In this document: positions 44,673 through 52,408 of the stretch, one piece after another
How positions within the stretch are numbered: position 1 is the first letter of the stretch
How the letters are laid out: the number at the start of each line of letters is the position of its first letter
Source: Corynebacterium provencense
GTDB lineage: Bacteria; Actinomycetota; Actinomycetes; Mycobacteriales; Mycobacteriaceae
Reading direction: 5' to 3'
Assembly (NCBI GenBank): GCA_900049755.1
Contig: LT160592.1
Location: 347,836-411,835, forward strand
DNA: 64,000 bases
The notes under the pieces: generated by a model
What the model was told of the DNA's origin: nothing
The model's input: only the letters and a program-made list of their open reading frames with translations
Databases searched by the model: none
Translations under genes and position numbers: made by a program

Positions 44673-45860
44673 ATGACTGCAATCGGCATCCACGACCTGG
44701 AGATGGCGACCGGCCACCACGTCGTCGATCTGGCAGAACTGGCGGAGTCCACCGGTGTCGCCCCGGGGAAGTACATCCTCGGCCTGGGCCAGTCCCAGAT
44801 GAGCGTCCTCGCCCCGGACGAGGACATCGTCACCATGGGCGCCGCTGCGGCGAAGCCCCTGCTGGAACGCAACGGAACCGAGGGGCTGCGCACGCTCCTC
44901 TTCGCCACCGAAAGCGGTGTCGACCAGTCCAAGGCCGCCGGAGTGGCGGTGCTCGACCTGCTCGGACTGCCGTCGAACATCCGTGTCGTCGAGATGAAGC
45001 AGGCCTGTTACGGCGGCACCGCCGCACTGCAGGCAGCGGTGGGCATCGTCGCCCGCTCGCCGCAGGAGCGGGTACTGGTGATCACCAGTGACAATGCCCG
45101 CTACGAGCTCGACTCCCCGGGTGAGCCCACCCAGGGGGCCGGAGCGGTCGCCTTCCTGGTCTCCGCCGATCCCGCCGTCCTGGAGATCGAACCCGCGTCC
45201 GGCATCTCCACCACCGACGTGGACGACTTCTGGCGTCCCAATGACTCCACCACCGCCGTCGTCGACGGTCACCTGTCGGTGGGCGCCTACCTTGACGCCC
45301 TCACGGACGCCTGGAACGACCTGCAGGCCCACGGCGGACCATCCGTCGAGGACATCGACCGTATCCTGTACCACCAGCCGTACACGAAGATGGCGAAGAA
45401 AGCCCAGCAGCGGCTCCGGGAGATCACCGGCGGACAGATCAGCACCGCCCTGAATCCCGGGGACGAGCCCGACGGGCGCGACACGGGTCTGGAGACCAGC
45501 TCCCGGTACAACCGCAGGCTGGGCAACAGCTACACCGCGTCCGTGTACTCGGCACTGGTGTCCCTGCTCGACTACGACCCCGGGCTGGAAGGACGCCGCA
45601 TCGGCATCTTCAGCTACGGGTCGGGATGTGTCTCCGAGTTCCTCACCGGCATCGTGAAACCCGGTTACCTTGAACGGCGAAACCCGCACCGCTCCGAGAA
45701 TCTGCTGGATGCCCGCGAACCGGTCGACATCCCCACCTACCGTTCACTGCACACGGCACCCCACGGCACCAGCGAAGACCAGGTCACTCCCCGCGTCACC
45801 TCCGGACCGTTCCGTTTCGCCGGGGTCACAGGCCGGGCCCGCCGCTATGAAACCTGCTGA
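44673..45860 (+). CDS. mvaS: Hydroxymethylglutaryl-CoA synthase
   Basis: The thiolase-fold enzyme that condenses acetoacetyl-CoA with acetyl-CoA to HMG-CoA. Catalytic residues align with bacterial MvaS: E80 (FATESG), C112 (MKQACYGG) and H234 (ILYHQPY). Length of 395 residues is normal. GAGGAA precedes ATG 44673. With the HMG-CoA reductase upstream it forms the upper mevalonate pathway; mevalonate kinase, phosphomevalonate kinase and decarboxylase genes are not in this window. The combination is unusual for a corynebacterium. Confidence 0.93.
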   Translation: MTAIGIHDLEMATGHHVVDLAELAESTGVAPGKYILGLGQSQMSVLAPDEDIVTMGAAAAKPLLERNGTEGLRTLLFATESGVDQSKAAGVAVLDLLGLPSNIRVVEMKQACYGGTAALQAAVGIVARSPQERVLVITSDNARYELDSPGEPTQGAGAVAFLVSADPAVLEIEPASGISTTDVDDFWRPNDSTTAVVDGHLSVGAYLDALTDAWNDLQAHGGPSVEDIDRILYHQPYTKMAKKAQQRLREITGGQISTALNPGDEPDGRDTGLETSSRYNRRLGNSYTASVYSALVSLLDYDPGLEGRRIGIFSYGSGCVSEFLTGIVKPGYLERRNPHRSENLLDAREPVDIPTYRSLHTAPHGTSEDQVTPRVTSGPFRFAGVTGRARRYETC

Positions 45861-45865
45861 GCACA

Positions 45866-46375
45866 TCACCCGGAACCCTGCCCACAGCTGTCAGGTCGGG
45901 ACGGGGAAGTGCCCGTCCGGTACCTCTGCTTCAGCCTGAAGTACACGCGGCTGCGCACGGTGGCGACCACGTCACCGTCCACGTCGGTGATGTCGGTGGT
46001 GAACCAGTGGAGGTACTTCGACCCGTCCGCGGTCTTCTCACGGATGAGCTCGAAGGTGGCGTCATCGGTACGCATGTCCGCGGTGATCGTCCCCCGCCCG
46101 GGTTTGAGAAAGGTCACGTGGGACTCGACGTCCCACACGTTGTAGCTGGCGCCGAGCCGGACCAGACCCATGTACAGGTAGAAGCCGTCCGTCATGGTCT
46201 GGACGGTTCCCCCGAACGCCGTACCCACCAGATTCGCGTTGATCCTCCGCGGACGGTGCGTCGTCACCACCCGCGAACCGTCCGGGGCTATGTGCCTGAG
46301 ACGGATCCCGGAACCGACGTAGGGCGGGAACAGGCCCAGCAGGAACTTCAGCTGGCGCGGGGAAGGTTTCAGCAT
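45866..46375 (-). CDS. DUF4442 hotdog-fold thioesterase-like protein
   Basis: A 169-residue hotdog-fold protein. FGGTVQTMTDGFYLYMGLVR and VTFLKPGRGTITADM are the helix and strands of the DUF4442 family, relatives of acyl-CoA thioesterases. No catalytic residue can be assigned. ATG 46375 lies 6 nt after TATTCT, a leaderless arrangement. It is convergent with mvaS with 5 nt between stops and may handle acyl-CoA intermediates, but a link to mevalonate is only a guess. Confidence 0.82.
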   Translation of the reverse strand: MLKPSPRQLKFLLGLFPPYVGSGIRLRHIAPDGSRVVTTHRPRRINANLVGTAFGGTVQTMTDGFYLYMGLVRLGASYNVWDVESHVTFLKPGRGTITADMRTDDATFELIREKTADGSKYLHWFTTDITDVDGDVVATVRSRVYFRLKQRYRTGTSPSRPDSCGQGSG

Positions 46376-46569
46376 GGAACAAGAATATTTGACCGGGGAC
46401 GGCCGGCGCGGCACTTCGGCGAGACTGCGGAGTTCCACGGCGTCCACAGCCTCCACTCGGCACAGGCCCCCACCCGGCATCCGTGAATCTCTCACGGCAC
46501 GTCCGGGGACAGGGGTGAAAGGGGTACTGTCGCCACAACCCCTCTGCCGACCGGGAGGAGCCCCGGACC

Positions 46570-47898
46570 GTGACCACACCCCCGACACCGGGTCCCACAC
46601 CCGACAGCCGTCGTCGTTCCATGGTCGTCGCCGCCTTCGGCACAGTCGTGGAATGGTACGACTTCTCCATCTTCTTCTACGTCTCCGCGAGTCTCGCAGC
46701 GACATTCTTCGACGGTGACGACAGTGCCCTGCTGCTCACCCTGGCGCTGGGAGCCGCAGGATTCGTCTTCCGTCCGGTGGGGGCGATGGTCTTCGGCCAT
46801 CTCGGAGACCGTATCGGGCGCAGGTCTTCCCTGGTCGTCTCGGCGTCACTCATGGCGGTGGCGCTGCTGGGCATCGCCGTCATGCCCGGATCAGACACCG
46901 TCGGCATCTGGGGAGGGGTCGGGGTGCTGGTCCTGCGCTGTCTCGCAGGTTTCGCGGTGGGGGCGGAGTACACGGGGATCATGGTCTATCTCGTGGAGTC
47001 CGCCAGAGACGGCCGGCGGGGGCTGGCCGCAAGCTGGGCGGCCGCGAACTCGGAGGTCGGCTCACTGCTCGCCGTCGGTGGAAGCTACCTGTTGAGTCGG
47101 CTGCTGACCACTGAAGACATGGACACCTGGGGGTGGCGGATCCTCTTCCTCGTCGGAGCGCTCCTCGCCGCAGCCATGGTCCCGCTGCGCAGGTTCATGG
47201 ACGAGACGGAGACGTTCACCCGCGTCCGTGACTCCCCTGCCGACACCGGCACGTCCCCGCTGATCACGGTGCTGCGTCACCACCCCCGGGCCGTCCTCGT
47301 CTCCTTCCTGGTCTCCGCCGTCGGGTCGGCGGCCTACTTCCTCAACATCACGAACGTCCCGACCTACCTCGGGCAGACGACCGAGATCACCGGCTCCACC
47401 TCCCTGTGGCTGGGGACGGTCGCCGCCGTCGCCGCGATCATTGTGACCCCGTTCATCGGGGCGGCCTCGGACAGGTTCGGCCGCAGGCCCCTCTTCGCCG
47501 TCCTCGCGGTGGTCATCCTCGTCACCACCCTGCCCGCCTACATGATGCTCAGCGGGGACGCCGGGACAACCGCTCTTCTCGGAGCAGCATTCCTGGCGGT
47601 TCCTGCGGCCGGCTGGAGCGCAGTAGCCGCCTCGGCGGTCCCCGAACAGTTCACAGCCGTGGGACGGTTCTCCGGTATGGCCGTCGGGTACAACACCGCC
47701 ACCGTCCTCTTCGGTGGCCTGTCACCGTTCGTCGCCACCTGGCTGATGGACGTCACCGGCTCTGTCTACGCCCCGGCCTGGTATGCAGTCGGCGTGATCC
47801 TGGTGGCAGGAGTCCCGATGCTGTTCCTTTTCCGTGACCAGGCCGACCGGCCCCTGTCCGAGGTCAACTCCGACAGTGAGCTCCTGCCGGTCACGTGA
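46570..47898 (+). CDS. MFS transporter, metabolite:H+ symporter (MHS) family
   Basis: A 442-residue, 12-helix permease of the MHS group (ProP, KgtP, ShiA relatives), which imports carboxylates, betaines or similar solutes with protons. FGTVVEWYDFSIFFYVSA at TM1 is the family hallmark. GHLGDRIGRRSSL and DRFGRRPLF are the two motif A copies. Substrate is unknown. GTG 46570 has GGAGGA at about 10-nt spacing. The stop codon lies inside an 18-bp palindrome that may terminate transcription. Confidence 0.9.
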   Translation: MTTPPTPGPTPDSRRRSMVVAAFGTVVEWYDFSIFFYVSASLAATFFDGDDSALLLTLALGAAGFVFRPVGAMVFGHLGDRIGRRSSLVVSASLMAVALLGIAVMPGSDTVGIWGGVGVLVLRCLAGFAVGAEYTGIMVYLVESARDGRRGLAASWAAANSEVGSLLAVGGSYLLSRLLTTEDMDTWGWRILFLVGALLAAAMVPLRRFMDETETFTRVRDSPADTGTSPLITVLRHHPRAVLVSFLVSAVGSAAYFLNITNVPTYLGQTTEITGSTSLWLGTVAAVAAIIVTPFIGAASDRFGRRPLFAVLAVVILVTTLPAYMMLSGDAGTTALLGAAFLAVPAAGWSAVAASAVPEQFTAVGRFSGMAVGYNTATVLFGGLSPFVATWLMDVTGSVYAPAWYAVGVILVAGVPMLFLFRDQADRPLSEVNSDSELLPVT

Positions 47899-47903
47899 CC
47901 GGC
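47886..47903. terminator. 18-bp perfect palindrome over the MHS transporter stop codon
   Basis: GCCGGTCACGTGACCGGC is fully palindromic and includes the TGA stop (47896-47898). As RNA it gives a 7-bp stem with an ACGT loop. A second inverted repeat GGTTCC/GGAACC follows at 47921-47942. Confidence 0.5.
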
Positions 47904-47995
47904 ACCACCTGCCCCGACAAGGTTCCCGGGGCCACCGGAACCAGCGCCCCCGGCAGGCCGGGCAGAGCCGGCACATCCTGACCTATCCTCGGGAC

Positions 47996-48670
47996 ATGTC
48001 AACCCTCGTCCTCGTCCGCCACGGACGCAGTACCGCGAACACCGCCGGAGTTCTCGCGGGTCGCACCCCCGGCGTCCTCCTCGACGACATCGGCCGCAGG
48101 CAGGTCCGCGACACCGCGCACCGTCTCGAACAGGTACCGCTGGCACGGGTCGTGTCCAGCCCGCTGGAGCGCACCCGTCAGACAGCCGAGGCGATCCTGG
48201 AGAACCGGGACACCCCGCTGACCACCGACAGTGCCCTGACAGAATGCGACTACGGAACCTGGCAGAACCGGACTCTCCGGGAACTGGCGGAGGAGGACCT
48301 CTGGAAGGTCGTGACCTCCCGCCCCTCCGCCGCCGCATTCCCCGGCGGAGAGTCCATGATCGACATGAGGGCCCGGGCCGTCGACGCGGTGGCGCGGCAC
48401 CATGCGGCAGTCGAAGAGGAGTCCGGCGACAGTGCCGTATGGGCGGTGGTCAGTCACGGAGACATCATCAAGGCCGTCATCGCGGACGCCTACGGCATGC
48501 CCTTCGACAACTTCCAGCGCGTCCATGTCGACCCCGCGTCCGTCACCGTCATCCGCTACACCCGCTCCACCCCGCAGGTTCTGTGTGTGAACACCACCGC
48601 CGGCGACCTGTCCTGGTTGTCCGGGGATTCCTCGACCGCCACCCGGGTGGGCGGCGGCGCCGGGCACTAG
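47996..48670 (+). CDS. Histidine phosphatase family protein (MSMEG_4193/Rv2135c type)
   Basis: A 224-residue phosphoglycerate-mutase-fold phosphatase. The phosphohistidine motif LVRHGRST is at residues 5-12, and the second His is in VVSHGDI. SSPLERTRQTAEAIL is also typical. It belongs to the subgroup that heads a conserved three-gene set with DUF3090 and SCO1664 proteins in actinobacteria. The physiological substrate is unknown. ATG 47996 lies 6 nt after TATCCT (47984-47989). The DUF3090 gene starts 10 nt after its stop. Confidence 0.9.
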   Translation: MSTLVLVRHGRSTANTAGVLAGRTPGVLLDDIGRRQVRDTAHRLEQVPLARVVSSPLERTRQTAEAILENRDTPLTTDSALTECDYGTWQNRTLRELAEEDLWKVVTSRPSAAAFPGGESMIDMRARAVDAVARHHAAVEEESGDSAVWAVVSHGDIIKAVIADAYGMPFDNFQRVHVDPASVTVIRYTRSTPQVLCVNTTAGDLSWLSGDSSTATRVGGGAGH

Positions 48671-48680
48671 GCTGGGAGAC

Positions 48681-49250
48681 ATGTCCACCATCACACACGG
48701 ATTCGACTGGCCGGACCGCTTCGTCGTCGGCACCGTCGGGCTGCCCGGTGACCGCACGTTCTACCTGCAGGCCAGGGACCGGGACCGGACCGTCAGCGTG
48801 GCCCTGGAAAAGCAGCAGTCGGCGGCCCTGGCGGAAGGGGTCAGCGAACTGCTCGCCAAACTCCGGCAACTGGAGGGCAACCCCGTCAGCGTCCCGGACG
48901 AGACCCCGGACCTGCTCGTCGACGATGACCCGCTCGACCTCCCGCTCGACGAGGAGTTCAGGGTCGGCGTCCTCACCCTCGGCTGGGACCCCGGAACCTC
49001 ACAGGTGGTCATCGAGGCCGCCCCCGCGCCCGAGGTCGAGGTCGAGGACCTTGACGACCTCCGGGACATCGGGTCGCTCAGCGACATCGAACCTGAACAG
49101 CTGCTTGTCGTGCGTATCCCCGTCGGAGCCGCCAGAGCTTTCGTCGACAGGACTTTCGCGGTGGTCAGGGCAGGGCGTCCCGAGTGCCCGATCTGCCACG
49201 AACCGATGGATGACCCGGAGACCCACGTCTGTGACCTCTCCGACAGGTGA
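48681..49250 (+). CDS. DUF3090 family protein
   Basis: A 189-residue protein with the DUF3090 features: an N-terminal beta segment with GDRTFYLQARD, a middle acidic part, and a C-terminal Cys pair in RPECPICHEPMDDPETHVC that looks like a small zinc-binding knuckle. Function is unknown; it nearly always accompanies the phosphatase and SCO1664 genes. It starts 10 nt after the phosphatase and overlaps the SCO1664 gene by 20 nt. Confidence 0.88.
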   Translation: MSTITHGFDWPDRFVVGTVGLPGDRTFYLQARDRDRTVSVALEKQQSAALAEGVSELLAKLRQLEGNPVSVPDETPDLLVDDDPLDLPLDEEFRVGVLTLGWDPGTSQVVIEAAPAPEVEVEDLDDLRDIGSLSDIEPEQLLVVRIPVGAARAFVDRTFAVVRAGRPECPICHEPMDDPETHVCDLSDR

Positions 49251-50076
49251 CCTGATCCTGGAGGGACGCCTCACCGACGCCTCCAACGCAACCTTCCGCG
49301 GGCGCTTCAGCGGACCCGTCAGCGACCCCGGCAGCGGCCACAGGCCGGACTCCCCCGGTGCCCGACCCCCTGGTGACCCGGACCTGGACGCCACAGGGAC
49401 AGGGACGGCAGTGGTGTACAAGCCGGTCCTCGGGGAGAAACCGCTGTGGGACTTCCCCGACCACACTCTCGCCCACCGTGAAGTGGCCGCCTACCTCGTC
49501 TCCGAGGCGACAGGCTGGAACATCGTCCCACGGACCTGGCTCGGCGAAGGCCCCTTCGGCACCGGAATGCTGCAGCTCTGGCAGGACACCGACCCCGGAC
49601 AGCACCCCGTGGACCTGGTGCCCTCCGGACAGGTCCCGGACGGGTGGCTCCACATCCTCGACGGCGTCGACGAGGAAGACAACGAGGTCAGCGTGGTCCA
49701 CGAGGACACCACCCCGCTGCGGCGCACCGCCGTCTTCGACATCATCGTCAACAACGCCGACCGCAAGGGAGCACATGTCCTCCCGGTCACCGGCGGTCAC
49801 CGGTTCGGTGTGGACCACGGTCTGACTTTCCACACTGCCCCCCGGCTGCGCACCGTGCTGTGGGGCTGGATCGGCCGGAGGCTCACCGACAGTGAGACGG
49901 CGGGAGTGGCGGCCGTGCGGTCAGGCCTCGACTCGGACCTCGGCGCAGCTCTGACAGAACACCTCACCGACGCCGAGATCCGGGCACTTCGTACCCGGTG
50001 CGACCGGCTGCTGGACAATCCGGTGTTCCCCGGCCCCTCCGGGACAATGCCCGCGGTGCCCTGGCCGGTGTTCTGA
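49231..50076 (+). CDS. SCO1664 family (PI3/4-kinase-like) protein
   Basis: A 281-residue protein with a kinase-like fold related to PI3K/PI4K: VVYKPVLGEKPLWDFPD carries the ATP-binding Lys, AHREVAAYLVSEATGW the Glu, and DIIVNNADRKGAHVL plus FGVDHGLTFH the catalytic and metal-binding Asp/Asn residues. Substrate is unknown. GTG 49231 lies within the end of the DUF3090 gene (20-nt overlap), so translation is coupled. In M. tuberculosis the set (Rv2133c-Rv2135c) adjoins mshC, but here it does not. Confidence 0.87.
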   Translation: MTSPTGDLILEGRLTDASNATFRGRFSGPVSDPGSGHRPDSPGARPPGDPDLDATGTGTAVVYKPVLGEKPLWDFPDHTLAHREVAAYLVSEATGWNIVPRTWLGEGPFGTGMLQLWQDTDPGQHPVDLVPSGQVPDGWLHILDGVDEEDNEVSVVHEDTTPLRRTAVFDIIVNNADRKGAHVLPVTGGHRFGVDHGLTFHTAPRLRTVLWGWIGRRLTDSETAGVAAVRSGLDSDLGAALTEHLTDAEIRALRTRCDRLLDNPVFPGPSGTMPAVPWPVF

Positions 50077-50090
50077 GGCCGGCTCCCCTC

Positions 50091-50846
50091 TCACCCCGCG
50101 AGCTGGACAATACCCTCCACCAGCAGAGTCGCAGCACCGACGAATGCGAGGAACGTGGCGAGCCGGCGCATCCCCGTACTCGACATCCTGTCGTTGAGAC
50201 GGTCGCCGAACCACGCCCCCACGAATATCGCCACCAGGGCGACGATCCATATCCACGCCGGCAGTCCTCCGACATCCACCCCGCCGAAGAAGACCATCTT
50301 CAGAATGAAGGACACCGAGTTGGCGACGAAGATCACCGGGTGCAGGGTGGCGACGAAATCACGGTAGTCCCACCTGGTCACCCGGGAGTAGACGGTGAAC
50401 GCCGGTGCCGCGATGCCCACCACAGTGCTCATGAAGCCACCGGCCGCACCGGCGACGATCATCGGCAGCCGGGCGTGCTCACTGACATGCCAGCGTTCCG
50501 GACGGACCGTCGTCGCCGCGAGGGCGACCATCACCAGTGACCCCACCGTCACCAGGAGCCACGGACCGTCGATCGCCGAGACCACGAACGCCGCCGGCAC
50601 CGAACCGATCAGGAGCCCGCCGGCGAGGAACCGGAACCTCCTCCAGTCCGTCCGCGACCGCACGGACCACGCATTGTTGGCACCGTTGACCACGGACAGG
50701 CCGTTGACCACCGTCACCCCTGCCGCGGGGCCGAGGACGACCGACAGTACGGGGCCGGCGACCAGACCGAGGCCCATCCCGGTGATCCGTTGGAGAGCGG
50801 CACCGACAAGGACAGCGGCAAGAAGGACACAGGCGATCATCATCAC
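50091..50846 (-). CDS. TSUP (TauE/SafE) family membrane transporter
   Basis: A protein of about 251 residues with eight hydrophobic helices. The repeated half-motifs GAALQRITGMGLGLVAGP and GGFMSTVVGIAAPAFTVY are the TauE/SafE hallmark. Members export sulfite or organosulfonates or take up sulfur compounds; the substrate here is unknown. GTG 50846 is preferred because TATTGT lies 8 nt upstream. ATG 50843/50840 and TTG 50858 are alternatives. It is convergent with the SCO1664 gene. Confidence 0.87.
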   Translation of the reverse strand: MMMIACVLLAAVLVGAALQRITGMGLGLVAGPVLSVVLGPAAGVTVVNGLSVVNGANNAWSVRSRTDWRRFRFLAGGLLIGSVPAAFVVSAIDGPWLLVTVGSLVMVALAATTVRPERWHVSEHARLPMIVAGAAGGFMSTVVGIAAPAFTVYSRVTRWDYRDFVATLHPVIFVANSVSFILKMVFFGGVDVGGLPAWIWIVALVAIFVGAWFGDRLNDRMSSTGMRRLATFLAFVGAATLLVEGIVQLAG

Positions 50847-50896
50847 AGGGGTCCACAATATGCCTGCGGATCACAGTTCCCTGCCGGCGGGTCCGG

Positions 50897-52264
50897 TCAC
50901 CGCCGGGACCTGACCACCTTCAACGCCGGATCGGTCACCGTGAGCGCGAGAGACAGACATCCGAGCACAAGGACCGTCCACGCCAGCACATGCATCCCGG
51001 CGTCCGTGGCCGACTGCCCGAACACCGGTCCGATGATGCTCGAGGCGACAATCGCCCCGACCATGATCGCGGTGCGCGACAGCCCCGACGCCGACCCGGT
51101 CTGTCCCTTCGGCGCAGCACTGTAGATCACCTCCTGGTTGCACACCGAAGCGAAACCCTGCGTGACCCCGAACACTCCGACGAGCACCACCAGATAGGCC
51201 AGAGAACTGGACGTGTCGGCACCGAGCATGAGCAGGCCGCCCGGGATGAGCGCCGCTGCGGCGGCGGTGAGGGGCAACCTCACCGACGGGGCGGCGGACG
51301 CCAGGACCGAACAGATCACCGCCATGGCCGTGGTCGACAACTGGATGAGACCCGCATGGTCGGCGGAATAGCCCGCCGCGTCCTGGAGCCACTGTGTGAA
51401 TCCGTAGACCATGAGGTACATGCCCGTGTACGTGAGGAACAACCTGAGGTAGGTCCGGGTCAGTGCACCGTTGTGCACCAGCATCCTCAGGTCGATGAAC
51501 GGGGCGGTGGTCCGCAGTTCCCATGTGACGAAAAGCACCAGGGCGAGAACTGAGACAGGGATGAGCCAGTACAGGCCGGCGTCAAGGTCGAGGACGAAAA
51601 CCAGTGCGGAGACGAGCATCACGGTGAAGACCGCCATACCCGGCAGATCGGGAGAGACACGGGCACCGGACTCCCGTGAACTGTCGGAGGGCAGCCACAC
51701 CAGGACCAGCAGCAGGATCACCGCCGCTGCCGGAGTATTGACCAGGAAGATCCACTGCCATCCGAAATGGTGGACAAGCAGTCCACCCGCAACCGGTCCG
51801 ACTGCGGTGGTCGCCAGACTCGACACCGACAGTCCGGTGAGAATACCCCGGGGAGTCGACCGTCCGAGTCGACGTGCCTGATCACTGATCAGGGCCATCG
51901 CCGCCGGATACGCGGTGGAGGTCCCCAGTCCGATGATCACCCGGGCCAGCAGGGCACCGGCGAAGCTCTCCCACACCGCCGGCACCAGTCCCCCCACCAT
52001 CACCAGGACGAGACCGGCGGCGTAGACCTTCTTCGGTCCGAAGAGGTCGGCGATGCGCCCCATGGCCGGCTGTGCGACAGCACTGACGACATACAGCCCC
52101 GCGACCAGCCAGATCGCCAGAGACGCCGGGGTCCCCGTCGCCTGAGAGATCGGAACCAGGGCGACCGCGATCATCGTCGTGTTCACCGGATTGAGGGCCG
52201 GGCCCAGGAGAACGGGAACCGCGAACCGCGGACCGAATCCGATGTCTGAAGGAGAGGAGCTCAT
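50897..52264 (-). CDS. MFS transporter, DHA2-like
   Basis: A 455-residue membrane transporter. It opens with LLGPALNPVNTTMIAVALVPI in TM1, has motif A variant GRIADLFGPKKVY and WQWIFLVNTPAA, all as in the DHA2 drug-efflux group, though with an apparently shorter helix set (12-14). Substrate is unknown. ATG 52264 follows TACAGT by 6 nt (leaderless). It lies 50 nt upstream of the TSUP gene on the same strand, so the two may be cotranscribed. Confidence 0.87.
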   Translation of the reverse strand: MSSSPSDIGFGPRFAVPVLLGPALNPVNTTMIAVALVPISQATGTPASLAIWLVAGLYVVSAVAQPAMGRIADLFGPKKVYAAGLVLVMVGGLVPAVWESFAGALLARVIIGLGTSTAYPAAMALISDQARRLGRSTPRGILTGLSVSSLATTAVGPVAGGLLVHHFGWQWIFLVNTPAAAVILLLVLVWLPSDSSRESGARVSPDLPGMAVFTVMLVSALVFVLDLDAGLYWLIPVSVLALVLFVTWELRTTAPFIDLRMLVHNGALTRTYLRLFLTYTGMYLMVYGFTQWLQDAAGYSADHAGLIQLSTTAMAVICSVLASAAPSVRLPLTAAAAALIPGGLLMLGADTSSSLAYLVVLVGVFGVTQGFASVCNQEVIYSAAPKGQTGSASGLSRTAIMVGAIVASSIIGPVFGQSATDAGMHVLAWTVLVLGCLSLALTVTDPALKVVRSRR

Positions 52265-52304
52265 CCGACCACTGTATTGCCTCAGTTGTCTCGGGTCGGT
52301 GCGG

Positions 52305-52378
52305 TGCCCCCTGTCGGATTCGAACCGACACTGTGCCGATTTTAAGTCGGCTGCCTCTGCCAGTTGGGCTAAGGGGGC
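52305..52378 (-). tRNA. tRNA with UAA anticodon (tRNA-Leu), class-I short variable arm
   Basis: A full cloverleaf of 74 nt: acceptor GCCCCCT/AGGGGGC, D-arm GCC...GGC with loop AACTGGCAGA, anticodon stem GCCGA/TCGGC with loop CTTAAAA (anticodon UAA), variable region ACAGT of 5 nt, T-arm GTCGG-TTCGAAT-CCGAC, and discriminator A73. The D-loop and A73 are leucine-like, but leucine tRNAs normally carry a long variable arm, so it is structurally odd. CC but not CCA is encoded after A73. Confidence 0.88.
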
Positions 52379-52408
52379 GCAGCCGTCGGAGTTTCCGACG
52401 GCTGAAGT

